A model generated the notes under the pieces. It made no database searches and had not been told where the DNA came from. It saw only the letters and a list, made by a program, of their open reading frames with translations. Shown piece by piece: positions 11,931 through 23,744 of a DNA stretch of 48,931 bases. Location of the stretch: NCBI GenBank assembly GCA_015680685.1, contig MNCI01000001.1:193600-242530 (forward strand), written 5' to 3'. Position 1 is the stretch's first letter. Each line of letters begins with the position of its first letter. Source of the DNA: Gnetum montanum. Its lineage: Eukaryota > Streptophyta > Gnetopsida > Gnetales > Gnetaceae. Position numbers and translations under genes: made by a program.

Positions 11931-13420
11931 ATGGCTTCTAGCAAAGGCTCCATCTATATCTGTGATCCCAAGGATCCTATTTTGCTGGAGTGCATGCAAT
12001 CTCTTAGAAAAATGGGATTTGATCCATCGTATACAAACATAAATTAGGAATATTATAACTTTATTTATGATTTAATACACGTGAGTCTCCTTATCCCATG
12101 AGTTGAATTGGAGTCCAAGTGACAGTTTGAGATCATCTCAAGAATGAAAAGGAATACATTCCTTCAATGTACGATAACATCCCCTTGAGCATGTTTCATA
12201 CTCACATGCTAGAAAAACTCATAGAGTTAGAGGAGATGAGCAAGGAGACTAGTTTAGATGCAAACCAAGAGGACTAGAATGAATTTGAAATGGAACATGA
12301 AGTAGACACATTCATAGGGAGCCTATTTGAATAGGTAACTTGACAAGAAACTATCCCTAACTCTACACCTTCAATGTCCTTGATAAGTTAAGCCCCTTAG
12401 TATACTCCATTTCTCTCTATGATGTTCACATCAACATCCATTATAGTAGCACACAAGTTCTAGTTAATATCCCACTTCATATCCCTATTCTTTACGATGC
12501 CATTTGCAACTCAACCCCATTCTATGCATCCATCCCTAATCATATCCTTCACACCACCTTCGTTCTCTATCCTAGAGGTTCCCTCCTTAGGACACCAAGC
12601 ATCACAAGCCTTTCATACATCCTTTTTCTCCCTTCATCCCTTAGATCCTAATGCAATCTTCATTTTTTTTTGCTTAATTCTCCCACCACAATGATCACCT
12701 AGCCTTTGCCATCAATACTGATGCCTATTGCATGGTCCCAATCCTCTCAACACCCTCCATAGCCATTTTTACAAATAACACAACCTATAGGGATTTCCAA
12801 GGCTTGGATCAAGGCTTCCAAATGATCTAGGACCTCAGTAAAGAGTTACAAAAGTTCAAAGCCTCAACTACCTAGATGGTCAAGATCATGGACTTCTAAT
12901 AAGATTATTCAAATTTACCAAGTATATGGTGAGGATGATCCAAAATCAAATCCCATAACCTTCCACTCAGAGTTCTTATTGTTGCAAAGTTGACCCCATA
13001 CCATGATGTGTGTCTTTTCTATGTATTTAACTAGGAAATCCTTGGGTTGGTACCATGATATACCTAGAAGTTCCATTGCATTCTTAAAAGACTTGATCAC
13101 TCAATTTGTTAATTGTTTCAAGTATAACTTGAGACCTGACACAACATTCAATCATCTTATGAAGGTTAAGAAAGGGGCTTTTGAACTTGTTTAGAAGTTC
13201 ATATAGTGATGAAATTATCTCCTTAACGAGATTCCTAAACCCATCACTAAAATGTAGTTTTTGGACATCTTCAAGAGGGTAGTCAACAATTTTGTCAAGT
13301 CTAAAATATACTATCTAGACCCATAGTCCCTTGCTCAAAATTTATCCTAAATGAAAAACATAGAGGATTCCAATGAGGTAACTAATGATCCAAATTGTGT
13401 AGCATATAAAAATTAATAGA
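11931..13420 (+). pseudogene. gag: Gag relic of element A
   Basis: The frame begins at the ATG at 11931 (reads MASSKGSIYICDPKDP). The capsid core lies at about 13000-13310, with MYLTRKSLGWYHDIP, then FLKDLITQFVNCFKYNL and a MKVKKGAFEL block. This is the Trp-x-x-x-(Leu/Ile)-x-x-x-ser-ile / phe-x-x-lys-tyr-asn pattern of the Tat/Ogre capsid (retrotrans_gag family), in which the protein forms the virus-like particle. A proline- and serine-rich stretch precedes the core (12.35-12.7 kb). Many stops, mainly TAG and TAA, and several frame changes make it non-functional. The coding trace fades after about 13.4 kb, although polar coding-like sequence continues to 14.3 kb. Confidence 0.75.
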
Positions 13421-14329
13421 TGAGAAAGGATCAGGATAAGGAAAAACAAAATCACATATTCATGGCCATTGTGGCCAAAGAGCAAAAAAACAACATAGGG
13501 GCCTAAAATGAAACAACCTAAGGCCACTAGCACTGCCCCTCAAACAAGAACATCTATGGAATCAACATCTAATCCAATGAAACCTAACTTTGAAGAAAAT
13601 AATAGGTGGAAGTACACTAGGCATCCATCAAAATGATCAGAGCTTCTCAATCAATTACCAAAGAGTAATTGCATATAATAGAAGAAACTCTCTGAGAATG
13701 CTCAGAAGAGCCATGATTGATTATGTGAGATTGCTAAAAAAATTTTGATAACAATGAAGGATGATCCACCTATATAAAAATACTTCAAGCTAGATTGATT
13801 CTACCACTACCATCAACTATTGGACCATGACATTGATTTTTGTTTGGCCTTAAAAGGTAACTTGTAGAAGATGATAGATAGTAGGGAGTTAGTTCTAGAT
13901 GATTCAAACCTAATCAGACCCTAAAATCAATCAATGCAAGTGTAAAAAGATCTCCTTACCACTAATAATGAACCATTTATCATTTCTTCCCTCACAATCA
14001 ACGATAAGCTTGAAACCATTAAGGTACCATTTGTAGTTAAGATACCTTATTGTAATGAACAAAATTCTATAAGTACTAGATCTTCATTCATTATAAGAGT
14101 GCCACTACCAAATGATCCTTTCATGATCCAAGTTCCCCCTACCTCTATACATGTAAATCAAAATGACCAATGACCTCTTGTGGTATCCAACTCTTCAACT
14201 TGTTCTTAACTAAATGAGAAGAAATTGCCTTTGAAGCAATGTAAAAAATCAACTTTAAAGCCTAAGGCTAAGGTCAATGAACACTTGAAGATGTGGGAGG
14301 AAGTAGGCCTAGCTAACCTACTCCAATTT

Positions 14330-15390
14330 TAGCTATACCCATGAAGCCCAATGCACAACCTACATCAACAAGGAAAAATGAAGGAGACAACCCAAAATAG
14401 AATAAAATAAAGGAAGCTAAATAACAAACCTTGAAACATGAGATCAAACTCTTAGGTAAAATGGAAGAAGTCCAAGCTAGTGAGAATGAGAAAACATCCA
14501 ACACTGATAAGAAATTTTTGATAGTCATGGAACATATCAAACTTTTGCTCAACAAGAAAAGCACTTCCCTAAGCCTATATGACCTAGTTATTACCTCCCA
14601 TACTCACAGTGAATTGTTAGCTAAGATGTTGACATTGATTCCCATAAGTGAAGATATCCCTACTAATGAAGAGTCCATCCATGTAGTGATGGTCCCTTCC
14701 TCACCTGGGGAAAAGATGAAGTTAAACATCCTAATGTTGCATGAAAATGAGGTCAAAATCAACTTATAAATTGGTGAAGTGTTGAAAGCCCCTTTGTTTA
14801 TAATAATAAGGGTAGGCCAATACAAGGTGCATTAGGTGCACATAGATGATGGAAAAACTACAAATGTCATAATCTTCCTAATTTTGGAGTAAGGATTGGT
14901 GGAGCATATGTTGAACACCTCAACTTCCATCCTTAAATCATTTAATGGATCACAGGTGGCTATAAAGGAGTCTATTTTGCTTAACTTCATAGTTGGAGAA
15001 CAATTCCAAACCTATGCTAATTTCTAGGTAGTAGAAGAGATTCCAAGATTTAATCTAATCCTAGGAAGATCTTGGTTAACAACATTATGAGTGGTCTTTT
15101 CTCTAATTCATCAAGAAGTTCACATACCTTACAAGGGAGGTAAAATTATCATTCATAAAGATAAAATGATCCTATTATTCATCAACAATGTTGGCATAGA
15201 ATAGGGCTCCAAGGTGGAGTTCCAAGAAGAAACCCCTATAAGCAAAAATGAAATAAAGAACCATAATGATATCAAGCAAGCCAAGACCAACATTGCAAGG
15301 GCCATGACTGAAGCATGGGGAGAACTCCCATTTAACATCATTAGTGAAGGGAATAGAGAGTACACAATTATGCGACATAGACCCTAGACA
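14330..15390 (+). pseudogene. Aspartic protease region of element A
   Basis: One + strand frame reads a lysine-rich linker (longest open part 14431-14769). It then reads a degenerate retropepsin region with HIDDGKTTNVIIF near 14840 (the active site is normally D-G/S-G/A, here D-D-G), a SFNGSQVAIKES block, and FNLILGRSWL at about 15050-15080. The last is the ILG-R-x-W-L flap partner typical of retropepsins in the OTA lineages. The enzyme would cleave the Gag-Pol polyprotein. In-frame TAG and TAA codons and the altered active site mark it as dead. The coding trace ends near 15390, after which the sequence becomes AT-rich and the antisense gene relic begins. Confidence 0.75.
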
Positions 15391-16085
15391 TTCCCTAATC
15401 TCTTGAAGATTTGGAAATAGTTGTGTAATTAAGTATGATTCCTACATACTCAACATTGTATGATATGTCCTAGCCTTTTAATTTCTATAATTTTTTTCTA
15501 TTTTTTTACATGTTTAACTCCTATTTTAAAGATCTTTCATTATTAAATTATATTTTTCTTTTTATTACATACCCTTACTTTACATTTTTTCATTAAATAA
15601 CAATTCATGTATTCTTCTTTTATGTTTACTTAGAAGTGTAAAACATCATTAAAAAATTAGAAAAGTGCAAAACTAAAATTAAAAAATGGCCTATTAGGGC
15701 CTAAGATTGGTGGCCTGCTGAGGCATAAAGTTAGTAAATTCATGTTTTTCTTTTACTTATTTTACATATATGACAAACCCCATTCACTTGGTTTTTTCGA
15801 TTATACCTTGTTTTAAATTCTTACTTCACTTCATAACTTTGTTATCTTAACATTTAGCCCTTTATGTAACAAAAATATAAAAACAAACCAAACTAAGAAA
15901 ATAATATTCAAAATATAAAGTGTCATAAAACTAAAATCTATATAACAGTCACAAGGTACACTTTGCAGCATATGACAATAGAAAAATAATAATAGATAGT
16001 CGTAAGGGCTATAGTATCCAACACATAAAAATAACTATAAAAATGCAATAAAAATAATAAGGTGTCCCATGTCTAGCTACCAAAA
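15391..16085. other. AT-rich stretch between the protease of A and the antisense gene relic
   Basis: No domain is seen. It probably holds the left boundary of the insert, or the 3' flank of the antisense gene, whose last exon ends at 16086. I could not find terminal inverted repeats or a target duplication shared with the right side (about 21.4-22.08 kb). Confidence 0.5.
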
Positions 16086-16294
16086 CTATGCAATAAGAGG
16101 ACGAGGAATGCCATCATCAATATTAACCAAATCATTAGCACCATTATTAGCAATATCATCTTTATCATCTAGAAACTATAAATAATAAAACATACAAACA
16201 ATTAGTGAACATGATACCAAAAAATAATAAAAATATAACATAACTATATAACAACATAAAATAAATAAAATAAAATTCAAATTGCTAATTACAC

Positions 16295-17113
16295 AAATCT
16301 TAGGGAACTTAGGAGCTATATCTTCTTGGATGAATCTTCAAAGACCTTCCTCCAATCTATAAAGAATTTGTTCTTCACTCATGTTTGCCTAGTCAATGTC
16401 TCTAAGATCCAATCCTTCCATGATTTTTCCCCTCTCTATGTTTGTCCACTTAGGTAGGGAAAGGGAAAAATTAGTGGTGGTAGTCTTTCCAAATGAGATG
16501 GTGATCTAAGGGATAGGAGAATCAACAATTGCTAATGATTCTAAAAACAACTTGTAAATATCCTCTACACTGATCCCCCATACAAATATTTCATACTTAC
16601 ATTGTGTCATGGATACCTCACGCCATAACATAAGGTAGTTGCCTTTTTCACTTTTTATAATCTTCTATGAACCTTTTTTTGCCTTTCCCACTCTAAAATC
16701 CAATAATAGTAGTCCCACCATTCCTTGGACTTGTAAACTAGGAGCTCTATCTACATGTGTTTTTCAACATTAATTCTAGCTAGAGCAATGTTTCCTTAGA
16801 TGGCACTCCAATACCGAGACCACTCAATCTTCTTTGTACGTAAAGAATCCTTGTTTTCAACACATTCCTCTATGAATTGCTTCTAATCTTCAAGGCTTCT
16901 AACCTTGAATTTTAGTCCCTTAAATTCATTTCCCAGTTCCACAATTCATTCAAACAAGAACTCATTTTTTATGTTGGAACTTCAAAAATGTTTTGGCACA
17001 AGTTGCAATATATTTTGTTACCCCTAATGCAACCTATGTGGAATGTTTTCTACATGAGAAGGAAGTTTAGCTAATTCATTGAATTCATACTTTCTTGAGG
17101 AATTCCACCTTAG
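16295..17113 (-). pseudogene. Exon-like block 7 of the antisense gene relic
   Basis: A long frame begins near 17113 and, after a one-base shift around 16640, continues to 16295. The first half is rich in Glu, Lys and Trp (ARINVEKHMxIELL, EWWDYYYWILEWERQKK) and is probably helical or coiled coil. The second half reads KTTTTNFSLSLPKWTNIERG and MSEEQILYRLEEGL. Stops are scattered and mostly one substitution from Gln, Trp or Arg. The donor TGTGTAATT is weaker than at the other introns. The last block (16168-16086, reading DDKDDIANNGANDLVNIDDG, then a stop) follows. Confidence 0.5.
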
Positions 17114-17537
17114 CTTGGAAATTGCCATAAAACAAAAAAAAAACAAGAATCATTAAATAAAAAATAATTAAAAAACATAAAACAACCAAACTATATAAAA
17201 AATAAATAAATAATAAACTCCTAAAACCATGTAACCTTAAAATACTCCAATAGTGCAAAAGTGAAAGTGTTTTATCTTACCAACATTAGGGGAAATTTGT
17301 TGCAACCTCTCAACCATATCATCCATCATTCCTTTCATAAATTCCATTTTATCTAGGACCTCCACCCAAGGCTTAGCATAGCATTGGAGGTAGATGATTC
17401 TTGGGGAGATGCTTCTTAAGGAGGTTCACATCCTTCAATTGCTACAAGAAGTCAGCATCATTTATAACAAGTTAAACCAAAATATAAAAATTTTAAAAAT
17501 GCTAAACAAGAAACACAAAATAAATCCTATGTTATAC

Positions 17538-17712
17538 CATAGAGGTAAGGAGGTATGATGATTGTAGGGTTGTCCTCCAAGGGAAGATCATCTAGGATGG
17601 TATCTAGTGCATCTAAGGCCTCCCATGGATTGCCTCTCCTCCTCCTCCTCCTTTTGTTGTTTCTCTTTTGCACCCATAGTAGTAGGCTAGTTAGCCAACT
17701 CTTATTGTCTCC
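17538..17712 (-). pseudogene. Exon-like block 5, with an arginine-rich run
   Basis: This 175-base block is fully open in the phase delivered by block 4 (GDNKSWLTSL start, provided one stop-free reading is used). It contains KRNNKRRRRRRG followed by an acidic and hydrophobic stretch (ALDALDTILDDLPLEDN). The Arg codons come from an AGG repeat (plus strand CCT/CTC run at 17635-17658). It is bounded by TTATAG and CTATG|GTATAAC. The basic run is a candidate nuclear localisation signal. Confidence 0.55.
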
Positions 17713-17844
17713 CTATAATGAAACTAAACCCCAACAATTTAAAACAAGTTAGTAAACACTAAAAAATAAAAAACAAAAAACAAAAAAACCATGTAACATA
17801 AAGATAAGAATAAATGTTTATATATCACCAATCACCTAACTTGC

Positions 17845-18880
17845 CTTGTTGAACTTAAGGATTATCTTCTTAGAAGTTTTCTCATTTGGAACATGAATGT
17901 TTTCTTCAACATGAGGCCTTTTTATTTTCTCTCTAATAACACCCTTCACTTTAGCACAAAACTGTTTGATTCCCTTTATGTTTCCTTGGGTATCATGGGG
18001 TTCTACCCCTATACTGTTAGGGGAATAATCACGTATACCACTAACATTCTTAGTGGTAATAGATAGTGACTCACCCAAATACTCTATGAGTGGATTATCA
18101 TAACATATAATTCTTGTAATGTGTTTTTCCCATGGTATAAAGAGTTGAGAGGTATCACATCCAACCCATTTTTCATATCTCTTGAACACTAGAAACTTTG
18201 CAAACTCCTCAAATATGCACTAAAGAAGGTGAAGTAAACACGACAAGTGGCATCAAGGTTATTAAAAAGTATTTAAACTTCCTCATATAGGCCATTAACC
18301 AAAAATATGCCCTAGTTAAACCTAGTACCATCCATTAAAACCTTCATTATTGTCCAAGCCTGTTGAACCCCAATAGTTTTATTTTGAGATAACAACATGG
18401 GAAAGACTCTAAAATTAAAATGAGGATATGTTTGATTTTCTTCTTCATATTTAAATTTGTTAAAAGAAAATAGAGGTCCATGAGGAGAATTCAACCAAGA
18501 CTTGAATTCCTCATGAATACTTGAATCTGTCTCTACTCTACCAACAATCTTTACAACATTTGAAGGTATGCTAAAGAGATCATTAAACATGAACTTTCTA
18601 ATGCTCAAAACTATAGGAACACCATGAGCATAAGTGAAAAATTTGGAGACATTTTTATCAAAGGAGTTAATGACATTTAACATTTTAGGATTTGACATGG
18701 ATGGACAAGGAAAGATAAATAAATCATATAAAGCAACATTAGTTAATCACTGTTGAAGATCTAATGAAGCGTTATCTCTCAACCATGCTTGAGAGTCCTC
18801 TACTTTATTCCACTTGAGCTAAATCTTCTCCTTAACATGACCTACAACATTGATGGCAAGCATATACTCTCATATGGAAT
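17845..18880 (-). pseudogene. Exon-like block 4 of the antisense gene relic (largest)
   Basis: About 345 codons with two long open parts (18312-18698 and 17836-18189), separated by a frameshift between 18190 and 18311 and a few point stops. The block begins after the acceptor TTATGTTGTAG. The middle is rich in aromatic residues (FNFRVFPMLLSQNKTIGVQQ), and the end is charged (KTSKKIILKFNK). The - strand donor is AAG|GCAAGT, so the following intron is of the GC-AG type or has lost its T. No catalytic motif is recognised. Confidence 0.6.
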
Positions 18881-18999
18881 CTACAACATAATACAATTAG
18901 CCCATTAGCCAAATTAAAAAACTAGTAAACTAAAACCTAAAAAAGCAAACTTCAAAAGAAAATAAAAATGTTAGGCATGCTCTAACAACTTTTACTCAC

Positions 19000-19262
19000 C
19001 ATGTGGGGACATGGTTGAAACATTAGATCGAAGTGCCATAGGTGCTCCAAAATTGGTAGACTACCACTTATGTACACATTTATTAGATGTACTTAGTTGA
19101 TATATTTTGGAATATTGTCTAAGATATCCACTAAACTTATTACCAAGTTGATTAAGAACCTGCACTCTCACAACCTTTCCATGCCTAAAGACCTCCAAAG
19201 ATATATGAGTCAAAGATAAATCTTGATCATTCTTAACCAATCCTTCATGGTTCATCTTATAC
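19000..19262 (-). pseudogene. Exon-like block 3 of the antisense gene relic
   Basis: The block reads YKMNHEGLVKNDQDLSLTHI at its start and MSPH at its end, 263 bases with a single stop (TAG, expected Gln or Trp). It is bounded on the - strand by an acceptor (TCAAGTAG) and a near-perfect donor (CATG|GTGAGT at 18999). The phase matches both neighbours. Confidence 0.6.
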
Positions 19263-19361
19263 CTACTTGAAAATGAAACATAAAAAAAGAAAAAAAATTA
19301 CATGAATAGCATTAGAATTCAGATAAAAAATGAGCCTAAAAATTAAAAAAAAAAAACTTAC

Positions 19362-19888
19362 ATTTGAAGTAGTTAAATAGTTCTTAGAGGATTTTGGAAG
19401 AGAGTATTGACTCTATGGTCAATGAAAAAATTGTTTTCAACATTATATTGGGAATACTCTAGCATGTTCCAAATTTGAATTAACTATATAACACTCACCG
19501 AATGAGTGTTATTACTGTTTTCAATTTCTATTTCAACCTTAGGGGCATCCACCATGAATTTTATAATGTGATTAGAAGAACCAGAAAAAAGGATTTTAGT
19601 AATGACAACTACAAATTCTATAGCAAAGTGTGACCACATGATCACACTATAGTTGTATAGTAGGTATTTTAGAAATTCTTTTATACCAAGTATAAATCAT
19701 ATAGGGGTCCTCTTGTCAAGGTGGAAGCTAGGTTTCAAGTTACTTTGTGTGATGGTTCCTATGAAGCATATGATTCCCACCAATTCAACAACCACCAAGA
19801 CAAGATTCAAAAAAGCCTTGCACATAATCAAAACACATGATTGTTGCTCCATGGAAAAACCATTAAACATTAATAACAAAAATTAACT
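19362..19888 (-). pseudogene. Exon-like block 2 of the antisense gene relic
   Basis: A frame of about 170 codons has three stops. It starts hydrophobic (LVLVVVELVGIICFIG, a possible membrane segment) and becomes polar (VEIEIENSNNTHSV). It ends at a strong donor, AAT|GTAAGT, on the - strand. The ATG that could start the protein is at 19852-19854 (MEQQSC), or further upstream in the 21-kb block. Joining to the next block restores an ATG codon and leaves the frame open, which supports the intron call. Confidence 0.55.
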
Positions 19889-21420
19889 AAGCTTGAACTA
19901 AAAATAACTCTTAAATACCAACATTTCCATGAGATAACCATAGGCTCCAAAACCAAAATCAACACTTCAATAAGCAAGTTTATTACATGAAAAACTATTT
20001 TGACACTTTGTAACTAATTTTGAACATTTTCACAAACACTTAACACATGAAGCCTTCAAGCTTGAATAATTAAAAATATTTAGCTTAAACCAACATATTT
20101 ATAATAAATTTTATTGAAAGTGATAATTTTGAAATTCAAAGGATGGATCTTTTCATGAATCCATGATCAATAAGCTAGGGTAAGCTTGGAAATTGAGGAT
20201 GAGTGGAGGCAAAGAACAAAAGTTTTGCTAAGTTTTGGAGCTTATATGCTACCAAAAATTATTACTAAAAAACTTCAAACATTAATTATGTTATGGAATC
20301 AAATACCACTAATACCATATGCTAGCCATGCCCATGAAAAAATCCAAAAATACCAAGAAATAGCCCATTTTCCCAACATTGTTCAAACATAGACAAAAAA
20401 TCACACTATGCATGTAAAAAGTGCAAAGCAACCACTATAACATTATAGGCTTAGAAAAAACACTGTAATGTTTTTTGTAAAAAGATATTTATGGGTTTTT
20501 TTTTTTTTGCATAGAACAAGTGCCAAGTAATCAAGATTGACTAAAAACACTGTAATCTAGTTGTAGAAAAAACCAAAGTTTCACTAGTTTCTAACCTAAT
20601 TTTTCTAGCTAAGGCATAATTTATCAAAGAAAAATTCCAAAAAAATAAAAAAAATGTGATTCCACCTCTAGAATAGCCTTAAAGCCTAGAAAAACAAACC
20701 TACAAGCTTAAAATTGTAAAATTCTAGCATATATGGCCTAGAAAAAAATAACAAACTTCAGGTAAAATTGAGCAAAATAGATAAGAAATGTTGAGAATAA
20801 GTGTGATAAAAAATTAAATTTTGAATAAATTTATTATAAAAACTAATTATTTAACCCTAATATCATGAAAAATCCTAGATATACCATTTGAGACAATCTT
20901 ATCAAAAAATTTTAGCCTAGGTGAACCTAGACATGGATAATGGTTCCACAAATTTGGCTAAAATTGAGAAAAATGGAAAGAACTTCATACATAGTGGAAT
21001 GAAAAGAAAATAATTCATTGAAGTAGGATTTTATAGATGGGAGATCACTTGGGTAGCTTCCTCTATCTCATCCAAGATGGTGTTCTTGCTTGAATATCCT
21101 ACCTTCCTATTGTCCATTATTGCTAAAGATGCCAAAGTTTTACCCTAGAAAATGGTGAGGAAATAGCCTAAGATCTCTTTTCCTTCAAAGACTATTAATA
21201 GAGGTTATTGTGAGAAATGATATCTTTGAAGGTCAGTTGAATCAAGCTTGCCAACCACCACTATAGATTCTAGGTACCAACACTTGGAGACATAATGGAA
21301 TTTCTTTTAACACTGAGATATTGGTGTGGAAGAACATTTGGTGTGTAGGACCTTTGATCATTGATGGTCAAAATGCCTTTGAAAACTATGAAAACTTCTT
21401 TTGTATTTTCCTTAAACTAT

Positions 21421-22080
21421 AATAATGGATGAAAGGCATTGCGCACTTGAGTTCTTGAGACAAGTTTCTACTTTTATGACAATATGCTATGACTTCAACT
21501 TAAGCTTTCACCCAACATAAGAACCACCAAACCTTTTATATTCAAGCTAGATTAAATAATCCCAAAATAATTATCAATGTACATCAATCATAACCAATCT
21601 TATACCAAAATTAATTCAAGTTCAAGACATCAAAAGGGCCCACCAAAAATTTCCAAGTTCTCAACAAGTAATACTAGCATAAGAATCTCTTCCAAGAAGC
21701 TTATATTTTAGGATTTTGTAGTTCTTAATGTAGGACTTAGGTTAATTACACTTCAACAACATACAAACATATAGAAAATAAAAATTTATTAATTTTGAAC
21801 TTAGAACCCTAAGGACTGAAGCCCAAACCCTAGTGTCTACCTTAGGAAGCGATGAGGATCAAAATCTTGTTAAAAAATCTTAGAGAGTAATCAAATTTGG
21901 TTCTCATGCTGAAGGTTTGAGCTTAATATTCTAGTGATTTAAATATTTACTGGGGTTTGTGCAATCTCAAAGTGTCAAATTTTCATCCACAACCCTAGGC
22001 CTTGACATGGATGACATTAGAACTTGGAAAACTGAATTGAAAGGTGCCAAAACTCAATAAGGTGGATTAATTATAGTGAG
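21421..22080. other. Unassigned stretch before the RT of element A
   Basis: AT-rich with no clear domain on either strand. The first half of the RT of element A (fingers and KKDGK-like motif) should lie about here, or left of 16 kb, and is not recognisable. It was therefore lost or is extremely decayed. The right boundary of the antisense insert must fall here. Confidence 0.45.
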
Positions 22081-22084
22081 GTTT

Positions 22085-22960
22085 ATTTCAATTATATAAG
22101 AAATTTTAGATTAACCCAAAGAATTAGCTATGTATAACCTTCATGACCCCTTGGAAAACCTTTTGTTACACCATGATGCCAATTAGACTGAAGGACAAAG
22201 GTGCAACTTATTCATGAGTGATGACTTAGATCTTTAGTGATTATATGCTTGGATTACTTAATGTCTATGTTAATAATATATTTTTGAAGTCAAAAGTAAT
22301 AGATGACCATGTGCACAACCTAAACTTAGTGCTTTAACATTTTCTAAAGTATGAACTTAGGCTTAACACTAAAAAGTATATCTTTGGTATCAAAATAGGT
22401 AAAATGCTTGGTTTTGTGGTATTTGAGGTAGGGATACAAGTTGATCTTGATAGGGTTAAGGCCATAACTATCCTATTGGTACCTAGAAAAATTAAATAAT
22501 CACAAGTATTACAAGTTAGATTACAATTTATTTGTAGGTTTATCTCTAGACTCATGGATAAATTACAACCCATGCCACATCTACTAAAAAAGGGAGTTCA
22601 CTATGAGTGAACTAATCAATGCTAAGAAGCCTTTGACAAAATCAAGAAAGAATTAGTCCAATTACCTACTATGTACACTCCATAGAAGGATAAACCATTC
22701 TACATCTGCATTGCAATATTTGACACATCCATAGCCTCTCTACTTTGTCAAAGATGAAATGATGGAGTAGAGATACCCATATACTACTTGAGCCATGCAT
22801 TAATTACTTATGAGACCCAATATAGAGAGGTTGAGAATTACTACCTAGTCTTAATCTTCTTCTTGAAGAAGTGGAGATGCTACCTCTTTAGGAGTAAAGT
22901 CAACATTATATGCAAATACAATGTATTAAGAACCATAATGACTAGCATCTATGAAAGTAG
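22085..22960 (+). pseudogene. pol: Reverse transcriptase and RNase H relic of element A
   Basis: The + strand reads FMTPWKTFCYTMMP at about 22140, then the palm motif as VYVNN (22270, where YVDD is expected) and KSKVIDDHVHNL. Next comes LRLNTKKYIFGIKIGKMLGF (22355-22413), then VQLDxRV..KAI, the FIxRFIS connection block, QxEAFDKIKKEL (22625) and the RNase H start PFYICIAIFDTSIASL (22690). IYYLSHAL and a REVENYYLVLIFFLKKW block follow (22770-22880). These are the consecutive RT thumb, connection and RNase H signatures of Ty3/gypsy Tat/Ogre elements. Stops and the lost catalytic aspartates show that it is inactive. Confidence 0.85.
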
Positions 22961-23109
22961 CTAAACAGTATGATGGAAGATCACAACTGTTGAGTTCAAC
23001 CTACATTACATTTTTCAAGCATCAATGAAAGGTAAAGATATAGTTTCATAGTTAACAAATTTCCCAATACAAGATAATGTAGCCAGAGATCTTGAATTCT
23101 TGATGATTA

Positions 23110-23540
23110 TGTCAACATTATTAACAAGGTACCTGAGGGTTACAAGGCCATCATGCATTTTAATAGAGCTTCAACTACCTAAGGGACTAGTGCTATGACC
23201 ATCATAACATTATACTCTAGTGAGATTCAAACTTTCTCTTACCATTTTTAGTTCCCATGTACTAAGAACATAGTGTAATACAAAGGGTTAATTAGGGAAA
23301 TGATGGTAGCTATTAACTAGGTAATTACATCTTTAATGATAAAAGGTGATTCAAAACTAGTGGTTAATTGAGAAATCAAAGTTTATGCTTGTAAAGCCAA
23401 ACATCCACAACCTTACTATAACCTAGCCAAAACACTGATGCAATAGTTTACAGATGTGAATATACAATACATTACTTGAGTTGGAAGCATCCTAGCTAAT
23501 GCCATTAACCCTTAGCCCTAAGTGTGACATTAGATGTGTT
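23110..23540 (+). pseudogene. Second (archaeal-type) RNase H of element A
   Basis: After the ordinary RNase H the frame reads YKGLIREMMVAIN, then IKGDSKLVVNxEIKVYACK (23340-23395), YYNLAKTLMQxFTDVNIQYI (23418-23475) and ANAINP. This is the ALI-x-G-L / GDS-x-L-V-x-Q / YR..A..L...F..V.I.H layout of the additional RNase H found between RNase H and integrase in Tat and Ogre elements. The presence of this domain places A in that branch. Stops are frequent. Confidence 0.75.
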
Positions 23541-23744
23541 TAGAAAGTTTCCTTCTTTAATAAAAAACTATGTTCTTTCCATCATGTAGAACACTGAAGG
23601 TATCTTTATAGACGCATTTGATAGTGTTCCTCAAAATGAATTATATGATGATATCAAGTTCTACCTAATGAATGATGAGTCTCTATAGAACCTAACTACC
23701 TCTCAAAATGACACTGTACATAAATGATCAAAACAATATATCAT

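Larger units (their letters stand above)
16086..21420 (-). pseudogene. Antisense multi-exon gene relic inside element A; product unknown
   Basis: At least eight exon-like blocks are read on the - strand: about 21420-21040, about 19888-19362, 19262-19000, 18880-17845, 17712-17538, 17441-17281, 17113-16295 and 16168-16086 (ending in a stop). Most boundaries carry splice consensus (GTAAGT at 19361, GTGAGT at 18999, GTAAGA at 17280, T-rich tracts and TAG acceptors). Reading phase is kept across the introns at 19262/19361, 18881/18999 and 17713/17844. The predicted product is over 700 residues. It has a hydrophobic N-terminal part, a soluble middle (HGVPIVLSIRKFMFNDLF), a KRNNKRRRRRRG basic run that could be a nuclear signal, and a probable coiled-coil C-terminal region. 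Several single stops and two or three frameshifts show that it is decayed. I do not recognise the family. Because it keeps introns it is not a processed copy. Confidence 0.65.

Noticed and set aside
17635-17660. CTC triplet run as a microsatellite only
   Set aside because: It lies in an open exon-like block in the frame that gives arginine, so it is reported as part of that exon.
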